Source of the DNA: Arsukibacterium sp. UBA3155
Lineage (GTDB): Bacteria; Pseudomonadota; Gammaproteobacteria; Enterobacterales; Alteromonadaceae
Direction: 5' to 3'
Assembly (NCBI GenBank): GCA_002364615.1
Contig: DEYP01000027.1
Coordinates: forward strand, 1 to 64,000
DNA: 64,000 nucleotides
The translations under genes and the position numbers were made by a program. The notes beneath the pieces were generated by a model. The model made no database searches. It was not told where the DNA came from and was given only the letters and a program-made list of their open reading frames with translations. Shown here in pieces: positions 57,073-64,000 of the stretch. Each line of letters begins with the position of its first letter. Position 1 is the first letter of the stretch.

Positions 57073-58122
57073 TTACAGTGCAGCACGGTACAGCGGCGGG
57101 TTAGCCTGCTCGTTTAACGCATCGGCCATTGCCAGCTCGTGCGCTTCGTCTGAGACATCAGCACGCTGCTCTGGTTTAATGCCCAATTTGGCAAATAGCT
57201 GCATATCAGCATTAGCTTCCGGGTTATCGGTCGTCAGCAGTTTATCGCCGTAAAAAATAGAGTTAGCGCCGGCAAAAAAGCACAATGCCTGCATCTGCTC
57301 GTTCATGCGGGAGCGACCTGCCGACAGCCGAACGTGACTTTCTGGCAACATAATACGTGCGACGGCAATGGTGCGGATAAACTCAAAGCCGTCTAAATCT
57401 TCCACATTTTCCAGCGGAGTACCTTTTACTTTAACCAGCATATTAATGGGTACACTTTGCGGATGCTCCGGCAGGTTGGCCAGTTGCATCAGTAACGCAG
57501 AACGATCATTGGCACTTTCACCTAAACCAACAATACCGCCACAGCACACCTTCATGCCGGCATCGCGCACATGGCTTAGGGTGTCGAGACGATCCTGATA
57601 GGTGCGGGTGGTGATAATTTCACCATAAAACTCCGGGGAGGTATCCAGGTTATGGTTGTAGTAATCCAGGCCGGCCTGTGCCAGGGTCTGGGCCTGGCTG
57701 TTGTCGAGCATGCCTAACGTCATGCAGGTTTCCAGGCCCATGGCTTTCACGCCCTGCACCATTTCAATAATATACGGCATATCGCGCTGCTTCGGGTTAC
57801 TCCAGGCCGCGCCCATACAAAAACGGCTGGCACCCTGCGATTTCGCTGCAGCAGCTTGCGTCAGCACCTTTTCCACTTCAATTAAACGCTCACGCTCTAA
57901 CCCGGTATTGTAATGGCCGCTTTGCGGGCAATATTTACAATCTTCGGCACACGCCCCGGTTTTAATCGACAGTAAGGTGCTGATTTGCACTTCATTCGGG
58001 GTAAAATGCTGGCGATGCACCGTTTGCGCCTGAAATAATAAGTCATTAAACGGTAAGGCATAAAGTGCATTTACTTCAGCGAGAGTCCAGTTGTGTCGAA
58101 CCTGAGCGGTGGCAGCTTGCAT
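57073..58122 (-). CDS. bioB: Biotin synthase
   Basis: A radical-SAM enzyme that inserts sulfur into dethiobiotin. It has 349 residues. The SAM cluster ligands C58, C62 and C65 are in [12 protein letters not shown], and the SINMLVKV-like [13 protein letters not shown] and RLSAGR motifs (the latter with the 2Fe-2S ligand Arg) are present. It is first of bioB-F-C-D and divergent from bioA over 128 bp. Confidence 0.97.
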   Translation of the reverse strand: MQAATAQVRHNWTLAEVNALYALPFNDLLFQAQTVHRQHFTPNEVQISTLLSIKTGACAEDCKYCPQSGHYNTGLERERLIEVEKVLTQAAAAKSQGASRFCMGAAWSNPKQRDMPYIIEMVQGVKAMGLETCMTLGMLDNSQAQTLAQAGLDYYNHNLDTSPEFYGEIITTRTYQDRLDTLSHVRDAGMKVCCGGIVGLGESANDRSALLMQLANLPEHPQSVPINMLVKVKGTPLENVEDLDGFEFIRTIAVARIMLPESHVRLSAGRSRMNEQMQALCFFAGANSIFYGDKLLTTDNPEANADMQLFAKLGIKPEQRADVSDEAHELAMADALNEQANPPLYRAAL

Positions 58123-58216
58123 AGGGCGTATCCATTGTTGTTATGCGGTTTTTCGGCTAGTCTAACCGCCGGCTGCAGCTTGTCAACGCTGACCACCGCA
58201 AAAACTTTACTACTGG

Positions 58217-58244
58217 TTAATTTATGAGCATTAATTTATGAGCA
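58217..58244 (+). repeat. Two tandem 14-bp copies before bioA
   Basis: TTAATTTATGAGCA is present twice in direct succession, ending 6 bp before the bioA ATG. Each copy has an ATG outside the bioA frame. These open two tiny overlapping reading frames of 5 and 7 codons (58224-58241 and 58238-58261). No purine-rich ribosome-binding site for bioA is evident apart from GAGC in the repeat. Confidence 0.7.
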
Positions 58245-58250
58245 TTTGTT

Positions 58251-59528
58251 ATGAAAGTTAACTTAGCATTTGATCGCGAACATATCTGGCATCCTTACAC
58301 ATCAATGCTCAATCCTTTGCCGGTGTATCCGGTAAGCCGGGCCGAGGGTTGTGAACTTATTCTGGAAAATGGCCAGCGTTTAATTGACGGTACCTCTTCC
58401 TGGTGGGCCGCTGCGCACGGTTACAACCACCCGGTTTTAAATGCGGCGGTCACTGAACAATTACAAAAGATGGCCCATGTGATGTTTGGCGGTATTACGC
58501 ATCAGCCGGCTGTCAGCTTGTGTCAGCAGCTGGTGGAAATAACCCCGGCGGCGCTCACCAAAGTATTTTTAGCCGATAGCGGTTCGGTCGCAGTCGAAGT
58601 CGCCATCAAAATGGCGCTACAGTATTGGCTGGCAAGTGACACACCAGAAAAAACGAAACTGATCAGTCTGCGTAAGGGGTATCACGGTGATACCTTTGCT
58701 GCGATGGCGGTCTGTGATCCGGTAGATGGCATGCACGATATGTTTAGCGGCGTGCTGAATAAGCACTTTTTCCTACCGTCACCGGCCAGTGCTTTTGCGG
58801 GGGAATTTAACCCGGCGGATATGGCGCCGCTTGCAACATTGCTTGAACAAGAGCACCAGCAGATAGCGGCACTAATTCTGGAGCCGATTGTTCAGGGCTA
58901 CGGCGGCATGCGTTTTTATCATCCTGAGTATTTACGTCAGGCCCGTGTATTGTGTGATCACTATAAGGTGTTGCTTATAGCTGATGAAATTGCCACCGGC
59001 TTTGGTCGCACCGGTAAATTGTTTGCCTGCGAGCATGCCGGCATTACTCCGGATATTATGTGTTTAGGTAAAGCCTTAAGTGGCGGCTATATCACCCTGG
59101 CTGCTACCCTTTGCACTGATGAAGTGGCACGCGGCATAAGCCAAAGCGCCGCGGGCGGTTTAATGCATGGCCCTACTTTTATGGCAAACCCGTTAGCCTG
59201 TGCAGTGGCCAATGCCAGTGTCGGTCTGATCCGCGCACATAAATGGCCTGCGCAGGTCGCCGCAATTGAGCAGCAGTTGCAGCACGAGTTGGCCCCTTGC
59301 AAAGCCCTGCCAGCCGTGCAAGAAGTGCGGGTACTTGGTGCCATTGGTGTATTGGAAATGCGGCAAAAAGTTGATGTTGCCAGGTTACAGCAGCAATTTG
59401 TTGAGCTGGGAGTATGGATCAGGCCGTTTAACAATCTTATTTATATTATGCCGCCTTTTACCATCAACCCAGCGCAGTTAACTACATTGACCTGCGCCAT
59501 GGTCACTGTAGCCAAAGCGTGCAGCTAG
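58251..59528 (+). CDS. bioA: Adenosylmethionine-8-amino-7-oxononanoate aminotransferase
   Basis: Makes DAPA from KAPA using SAM as amino donor. It has 425 residues (E. coli 429). The N-terminal HIWHPYTSM, the PLP-binding D245 ([15 protein letters not shown]) and K274 ([10 protein letters not shown]) are in register with E. coli BioA. It is divergent from bioBFCD. A canonical BirA operator was not found in the divergent region; TTGTCAACG at 58180-58188 matches one half only. Confidence 0.96.
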   Translation: MKVNLAFDREHIWHPYTSMLNPLPVYPVSRAEGCELILENGQRLIDGTSSWWAAAHGYNHPVLNAAVTEQLQKMAHVMFGGITHQPAVSLCQQLVEITPAALTKVFLADSGSVAVEVAIKMALQYWLASDTPEKTKLISLRKGYHGDTFAAMAVCDPVDGMHDMFSGVLNKHFFLPSPASAFAGEFNPADMAPLATLLEQEHQQIAALILEPIVQGYGGMRFYHPEYLRQARVLCDHYKVLLIADEIATGFGRTGKLFACEHAGITPDIMCLGKALSGGYITLAATLCTDEVARGISQSAAGGLMHGPTFMANPLACAVANASVGLIRAHKWPAQVAAIEQQLQHELAPCKALPAVQEVRVLGAIGVLEMRQKVDVARLQQQFVELGVWIRPFNNLIYIMPPFTINPAQLTTLTCAMVTVAKACS

Positions 59529-59543
59529 TATGTTCTGTCTGAC

Positions 59544-59927
59544 TCAGCGCAGGATATAGAACAGCATGCCACTGGAGCTTAGTAACAAAAGAATAATATT
59601 AAAATGTAAATGATCGCTGCGCCGTTTCAGTCGCATGCGGTTAAGCACTATACTAACGACACTGACCAGGACACTACCCCACAACAAATACACTAACCAA
59701 AACGTTAAGCGGGGGCGCCAGTAGTCACGAATATCCAGCCCCAGATAGCGTACCAGGCCTGTATCCATTTCCGGCCGGGCATAATGGCTGACCACAAGAG
59801 CAGAGAAAAATAACAACCAGGCAATAATCGCCAGATATTTAAATGCCCGGCACAATAAGTCAGGGCCTTCCCGTCGCTCAAACTCTGGCCCGCCCTTATC
59901 TGGTCCCACTTTATTATATGCTGTCAT
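59544..59927 (-). CDS. Small membrane protein, function unknown
   Basis: A 127-residue protein with three hydrophobic helices (about residues 29-48, 73-95, 108-125). The charged N-terminus is rich in Gly and Glu ([13 protein letters not shown]). The ATG follows GGAAGGAAGCC, a good ribosome-binding site, so it is likely real. I do not recognise the family. It is convergent with bioA and divergent from asnS. Confidence 0.7.
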   Translation of the reverse strand: MTAYNKVGPDKGGPEFERREGPDLLCRAFKYLAIIAWLLFFSALVVSHYARPEMDTGLVRYLGLDIRDYWRPRLTFWLVYLLWGSVLVSVVSIVLNRMRLKRRSDHLHFNIILLLLSSSGMLFYILR

Positions 59928-59951
59928 TTTTGGCTTCCTTCCAACTTTTAC

Positions 59952-59979
59952 TTGTTTTCAGCTTGTGGCAAAGTATGAT
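59952..59979 (+). promoter_or_regulatory. Predicted asnS promoter
   Basis: TTGTTT (59952-59957) and TATGAT (59974-59979) are separated by 16 bp, about 50 bp ahead of the asnS ATG. It is a plausible sigma-70 promoter. Confidence 0.45.
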
Positions 59980-60030
59980 TACAGCTTTCATAAATATAGC
60001 CTAGTTATAACACCATCTGGAGTTTGTTGC

Positions 60031-61431
60031 ATGACGCATGCCGTAGTTAAAGATGTGTTGGCCGGTAAGTACCAAGCCGGTTCACAGATCACCGTTAAAG
60101 GCTGGATCCGCACCCGGCGCGATTCTAAAGCCGGTATTTCTTTTTTAGCTGTGCACGATGGCAGCTGTTTTGATGCGGTGCAAGCCGTTGCGCCATCTGA
60201 TCTGGCTAATTATGAAAATGAGATTAGACGTTTAACCACCGCCTGTTCGGTCATCGTTACCGGTGTTGTCGCGCGCTCTGAGGGCCAGGGGCAGGCTTTT
60301 GAAATTCAGGCGACAGAGGTGGTGGTGGTCGGCTGGGTTGAAAACCCGGACACCTACCCTATGGCACCAAAGCGTCATAGCATGGAATACCTGCGCGAGC
60401 ATGCGCACCTGCGGGCACGCACCAATGTAGTGGGCGCGGTTACCCGGGTTCGCCATTGTTTAGCCCAGGCCGTGCATCGTTTTTTCCATGAGCAGGGTTA
60501 TTACTGGATCAGCACGCCTATTATTACCGGATCAGATACCGAAGGTGCTGGCGAGATGTTCCGGGTCAGTACCCTGGATATGGAAAACCTGCCCCGCAAC
60601 GATAAAGGCAAAGTAGATTACAGCCAGGATTTCTTTGGTAAAGAAACCTATCTGACTGTTTCTGGCCAGTTAAATGGTGAAACCTATGCCTGTGCTATGT
60701 CTAAAATTTACACTTTCGGCCCAACTTTTCGGGCTGAAAACTCCAATACCAGCCGCCATTTAGCAGAATTCTGGATGATTGAACCAGAAGTAGCCTTTGC
60801 TGAACTGAAAGACATTGCCCAGCTGGCTGAAGACATGCTGAAGTACGTGTGTAAAGCGGTGCTGAACGAGCGCGCGGATGACATGGCGTTTTTTGCAGAG
60901 CGCATTGACCCGACAGCGGTCAGCCGTTTACAACAGTTAGTGGATTCTTCATTTGTGCGGATGGACTACACCGATGCCATTGAAATATTGCAAAACTGCG
61001 GTAAAACCTTCCAGTATCCGGTGCAGTGGGGCGTAGATTTGCAATCTGAGCATGAGCGTTATCTGGCTGAAGAGCATGTCGGCGCACCCATTATTATGCA
61101 AAACTACCCGAAAGACATTAAAGCCTTTTATATGCGTTTAAATGACGACGGTAAAACCGTAGCGGCCATGGATGTACTAGCACCCGGTATTGGCGAAATT
61201 ATCGGTGGTAGCCAACGGGAAGAGCGGCTGGAGCAGTTTGATAAACGGCTGGACGAAATGGGCCTGAACAAAGAAGACTACAGCTGGTATCGTGATCTGC
61301 GCCGCTATGGCACTGTGCCCCACGCCGGTTTTGGTCTGGGCTTTGAGCGCCTGGTATCTTATGTAACTGGTGTAGGTAATGTGCGAGATGTCATCGCCTT
61401 CCCGCGAACACCAGGCAATGCAGATTTTTAA
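60031..61431 (+). CDS. asnS: Asparagine-tRNA ligase
   Basis: A class II aminoacyl-tRNA synthetase charging tRNA-Asn. From ATG 60031 (CTGGAG upstream) it is 466 residues, the E. coli length; the in-frame start at 59965 is rejected. An OB-fold anticodon-binding domain (about 18-105) is followed by the catalytic domain with motif 2 ([17 protein letters not shown]) and motif 3 ([10 protein letters not shown]). It ends with a good terminator and is monocistronic. Confidence 0.98.
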   Translation: MTHAVVKDVLAGKYQAGSQITVKGWIRTRRDSKAGISFLAVHDGSCFDAVQAVAPSDLANYENEIRRLTTACSVIVTGVVARSEGQGQAFEIQATEVVVVGWVENPDTYPMAPKRHSMEYLREHAHLRARTNVVGAVTRVRHCLAQAVHRFFHEQGYYWISTPIITGSDTEGAGEMFRVSTLDMENLPRNDKGKVDYSQDFFGKETYLTVSGQLNGETYACAMSKIYTFGPTFRAENSNTSRHLAEFWMIEPEVAFAELKDIAQLAEDMLKYVCKAVLNERADDMAFFAERIDPTAVSRLQQLVDSSFVRMDYTDAIEILQNCGKTFQYPVQWGVDLQSEHERYLAEEHVGAPIIMQNYPKDIKAFYMRLNDDGKTVAAMDVLAPGIGEIIGGSQREERLEQFDKRLDEMGLNKEDYSWYRDLRRYGTVPHAGFGLGFERLVSYVTGVGNVRDVIAFPRTPGNADF

Positions 61432-61456
61432 AGGCTTAGCTAATTTTCTAAATAAT

Positions 61457-61485
61457 AAAAAGGGAGCGTTAACAGCTCCCTTTTT
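61457..61485. terminator. asnS terminator (bidirectional)
   Basis: AGGGAGC and GCTCCCT arms around a GTTAACA loop are flanked by AAAA and TTTTT. It is 25 bp past the asnS stop and would also stop transcripts from the converging nitroreductase gene. Confidence 0.9.
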
Positions 61486-61535
61486 AATTATCGTAAAATA
61501 GTATTAACCGCATGCATTTTCAGCAACAGCGAACA

Positions 61536-62093
61536 TCAGAAGTAAGAAAAAAACGCTTCCGGATCCGGATCATTTCGCACTGGCGCGTTTCCTGCCGCGG
61601 TACCTAAATATAAAAAGCCTACAATTTCATCATCTTCACCGACATCAAGCGATTGCTTGACGAAATCTTGCTGGGCATAGCTGCCAGTACGCCAAATGCC
61701 ACCAAACCCCTGGGCAAAAGCGGCCTGTTGCATTGCCATTACGGCACAAGCAGCAGACTGCACTTGCTCTGGGCCTGGCACCTTAGGGTGCTCAGTAACT
61801 TTAGCGATACAGACAATGACCATAGGTGCGCGCAGTGGCAACTGCCTGGCCCGCTCGTGCATCTCAGGGGAAATACCCGGCGCGTCTTCAATCGCCGCCT
61901 CTGCAAATACGTCACCTAAGCGGTTAAGGGGCTCCTTGCCGGTAACAATGACAAAGCGCCATGGTCGTAAGCCACCATGATCGGGCACCTTAAGCGCCGC
62001 CCGTTTAATTAGCTCCAGCGCGTCGCCGCTGGGTGCCGGCTCAGTTAACCGTGGTGTGGAATATCGGGTGGTTAATAGCGTCAACGCATCCAT
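61536..62093 (-). CDS. ydjA: Nitroreductase family protein YdjA
   Basis: A 185-residue FMN-dependent nitroreductase-like protein closely resembling E. coli YdjA (183). It opens MDALTLLTTRYSTPRLTEPAP. It has the FMN-contact PDHGGLRPWRFVIVTG and ends with KIVGFLYLGT-like EIVGFLYLGTAAG. The physiological substrate is not known. The ATG follows AAAGAGG. It is downstream of glgA by about 150 bp. Confidence 0.93.
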   Translation of the reverse strand: MDALTLLTTRYSTPRLTEPAPSGDALELIKRAALKVPDHGGLRPWRFVIVTGKEPLNRLGDVFAEAAIEDAPGISPEMHERARQLPLRAPMVIVCIAKVTEHPKVPGPEQVQSAACAVMAMQQAAFAQGFGGIWRTGSYAQQDFVKQSLDVGEDDEIVGFLYLGTAAGNAPVRNDPDPEAFFSYF

Positions 62094-62242
62094 AACAAAA
62101 CCTCTTTAAACAACTCTGCTATCAGGCTAGCAAACTTTATTCAGTAAGCACATGAGAAAATTTTAACTACACTGCTGTTTGCTCAGTCGCTCGCCACAAC
62201 GCCGATATTTACAGCGATATCACCCGCTTTGCCAGGCAAACT

Positions 62243-63703
62243 TTATAACGTGGCCGCAGCAGCATCGACCGCCTGCTGATACAATGCCAGATACTGTTCA
62301 CTGGCATCACTCCAGCTAAAACTCTGTGACATCGCACGCTGCTGTATTTTTTTATACGCTGGTTGATCCTGATACAGCGTCAAAGCCTGGCGTAATGCCT
62401 CAAGCAACGCTTCAGTGTTCGGCTCGGCAAAACCTATGCCTGTCGCCATGTTGTTAGGCCAGGGCACTACCGTGTCTTTCAAACCGCCGGTCAGTCGTAC
62501 CAAGGGTAAGGTACCGTAGCGTAAACTGTATAACTGATTCAAACCACAGGGCTCAAACAAGCTAGGCATCAGGAAAAAATCACCTGCGGCTTCAACCTGA
62601 TGTGCCAATTGTTCATTAAAGCCTTCAATAAAGCGAAACTTGTCAGGAAACACCACCGTAAGCTGATGTAATTGCTGACAATAACTGGCCTCACCACTGC
62701 CGACAATGACCACCTGCACCGGATAATGGCTTAGTACATGCTTCAATGCCGGGATCAGGATATCGTACCCTTTCTGGCCGGTAACCCGGCTAACGGCTAC
62801 CAGCAGCGGCCCGTTGCTCTGGGTTAACTGACACTGTTGCTGCAGCTGACGTTTGCACGTCGCTTTGCCCGTTAAATCACCGGCATTATAGTTAGCACTT
62901 ATGCTCTGGTCCGTGGCCGGATCCCATAACTGATAATCACAGCCATTTAAAATACCGCTAAAATCGAGCTGGCGCTGCTGATACCAGCCAGCCAGGCCGT
63001 TAGCTGCTGGCTCACTGAGCAACTCGTCCCGATAGCCCTGACTTACCGTATTAATTTTAGTGGCATATTGCAGTGCGATTTGCAGAAAGTTCAGCTCGTG
63101 ATAATACCCATCCTGTGCCGCTTGTTGGTGTATGGGCAACCCCAGTTGCGGCGCCCAGCCGGCGTCACATTGCTGCTGATAAGCTCCATTGTGGATGGTA
63201 AAAACGAAAGGCACCCCCACCAAACTATGCGGTGAATGTAGCCGCTGATTGTGCTGCTGATGCTGATGCAGGTAAAATGCCGCCGGGGCACTTTGCCAGT
63301 CATGGCCATGCAACACATCAAACGCTTGCTGGCGGGCAGCCCATGCAATGGCTACCTTGCAAAAAAAGGCAAAACGCAGCGGGTTATCAGCGTAGCCGTG
63401 CTGACCGTCATCATAGGGTCTTTCCCGGGCAAAAAAATCGTGATGTTCAACTAAATGTAACGCAACACCGTGTAATTTGGTTGAGCGTACCGCACAGCCA
63501 TACTGCTGTCCCCCCAGCTCAACAAATACCGAGGTTTCAGCTTCCGTTGCCACATTGTATAATGCGCCATACCGTGGCAGGATAACGCTCACCTGATGGC
63601 CAGCTGCCAGTAAACTACTGGCCAGGCCGCGACACGCGTCAGCCAGGCCACCGGTTTTAATTAAGCCTTCATATTCACTGCAAATAAACAGAATACGCAA
63701 CAC
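62243..63703 (-). CDS. glgA: Glycogen synthase
   Basis: Transfers glucose from ADP-glucose to the growing alpha-1,4-glucan. It has 486 residues (GT5 family, two Rossmann domains). The ADP-glucose-binding KTGGLADACRGLASSL is at about residues 17-32. The C-terminal domain has VSRVTGQKGYDIL and the catalytic SLFEPCGLNQLYSLRYGTLPLV. The start is GTG with AAGGATTCT before it (a TTG follows at once). It lies 36 bp after glgC. Confidence 0.96.
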   Translation of the reverse strand: MLRILFICSEYEGLIKTGGLADACRGLASSLLAAGHQVSVILPRYGALYNVATEAETSVFVELGGQQYGCAVRSTKLHGVALHLVEHHDFFARERPYDDGQHGYADNPLRFAFFCKVAIAWAARQQAFDVLHGHDWQSAPAAFYLHQHQQHNQRLHSPHSLVGVPFVFTIHNGAYQQQCDAGWAPQLGLPIHQQAAQDGYYHELNFLQIALQYATKINTVSQGYRDELLSEPAANGLAGWYQQRQLDFSGILNGCDYQLWDPATDQSISANYNAGDLTGKATCKRQLQQQCQLTQSNGPLLVAVSRVTGQKGYDILIPALKHVLSHYPVQVVIVGSGEASYCQQLHQLTVVFPDKFRFIEGFNEQLAHQVEAAGDFFLMPSLFEPCGLNQLYSLRYGTLPLVRLTGGLKDTVVPWPNNMATGIGFAEPNTEALLEALRQALTLYQDQPAYKKIQQRAMSQSFSWSDASEQYLALYQQAVDAAAATL

Positions 63704-63739
63704 AGAATCCTTAGTTGTTTACTCAGACGTCATCTTAAT

Positions 63740-64000
63740 TTAAACGTCATCAAATCCGATCTTCGCGCCTTTTGGTATCACAACCACCCCACCTGGTGAG
63801 ATATGAAAGCGGGCTTTATCCTGCACCGGATCTTCACCAATAATAGTGCCCGGGGCAATCTTGACGTCTTTATCGATAATGGCGCGGCGAATACGACAGC
63901 CACGACCGATATCGTTGTTACCCATTAATACACATTTTTCAATGTAACTGTGGCTGTGTACATGCACGTTGTAACCGAGTATCGACTGATACACGATAGC
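63740..64000 (-). CDS. glgC: Glucose-1-phosphate adenylyltransferase, C-terminal part (cut by window edge)
   Basis: Only the last 86 codons are in the window; the frame is open through position 64000. The visible part is the left-handed beta-helix (YQSILGYNVHVHSHSYIEKC, RIRRAIIDKDVKIAPGTIIG) and the C-terminal tail VVVIPKGAKIG, as in GlgC, which makes ADP-glucose for GlgA. The start codon is outside the window. Confidence 0.85.
   Translation of the reverse strand, partial: AIVYQSILGYNVHVHSHSYIEKCVLMGNNDIGRGCRIRRAIIDKDVKIAPGTIIGEDPVQDKARFHISPGGVVVIPKGAKIGFDDV

Overview
The window is a chromosomal segment of a free-living, aerobic gammaproteobacterium. The order cvrA/nhaP2-pyrF-lapB-lapA-ihfB-rpsA-cmk-aroA-serC-gyrA facing ubiG-nrdA-nrdB-yfaE, the mid-range base composition and the close protein resemblance to E. 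coli/Alteromonadales housekeeping enzymes point to an Alteromonadales-type organism (Rheinheimera/Alishewanella-like by general appearance). That taxonomic placement is inference. No rRNA, tRNA, insertion sequence, prophage or CRISPR array was recognised. Almost everything is densely packed core metabolism. The accessory-looking parts are the small gene at the left edge, the amine-oxidase/GNAT pair with its TonB receptor, and the curli/protease block.

Region by region. 1-2.5 kb: an orphan SEC-C-like protein convergent with a K+/H+ antiporter. 2.5-13.7 kb: pyrimidine, LPS-assembly, nucleoid, ribosomal S1, CMP kinase, shikimate, serine and gyrase genes on the minus strand, then ubiG on plus. 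13.7-18.9 kb: class Ia ribonucleotide reductase with paired NrdR boxes, its YfaE ferredoxin and an exported TPR protein. 19-23.4 kb (minus): YceI, tRNA hydroxylase TrhO, a LysE-type exporter, and a GNAT acetyltransferase translationally coupled to an FAD amine/amino-acid oxidase. 23.6-32.4 kb: TonB receptor, YdiJ-type D-2-hydroxyglutarate dehydrogenase with RibA, an ABC exporter and a BON lipoprotein. 32.5-39.7 kb: AGCS amino-acid symporter, PEP synthase with its divergent regulator PpsR, class II DAHP synthase (PEP feeding the shikimate pathway) and a low-molecular-weight phosphatase.

39.8-46.9 kb is the most distinctive part. It is a complete curli secretion locus (csgB, a very long acidic CsgA-like curlin with about 19 repeats, csgE, csgF, csgG) on the minus strand. 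csgD is convergent and its 3' end overlaps csgG by 28 bp. A secreted multidomain subtilase is divergent from csgB. No csgC was found.

46.9-50.8 kb: a translationally coupled MoxR ATPase-DUF58-TgpA transglutaminase operon. 50.8-54.3 kb: a TIGR02647-type small protein, a class V aminotransferase, HtpX protease with a possible heat-shock promoter, and peptidase E. 54.4-59.5 kb: the biotin locus, bioBFCD (overlapping genes) divergent from bioA. 59.5-64 kb: a small membrane protein, asnS, a YdjA-type nitroreductase, and glycogen genes glgA and the 3' end of glgC, which is cut by the window edge.

Start codons were re-chosen where a Shine-Dalgarno sequence and family length favoured an internal start (ihfB, rpsA, lapA, nrdA, nrdB, yceI, the FAD oxidase, the TonB receptor, ribA, ppsR, csgD, csgB, the DUF58 gene, the TIGR02647 gene, bioD, asnS and the TPR gene). 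Functions come from recognised motifs and remembered family sequences; no database search was run.
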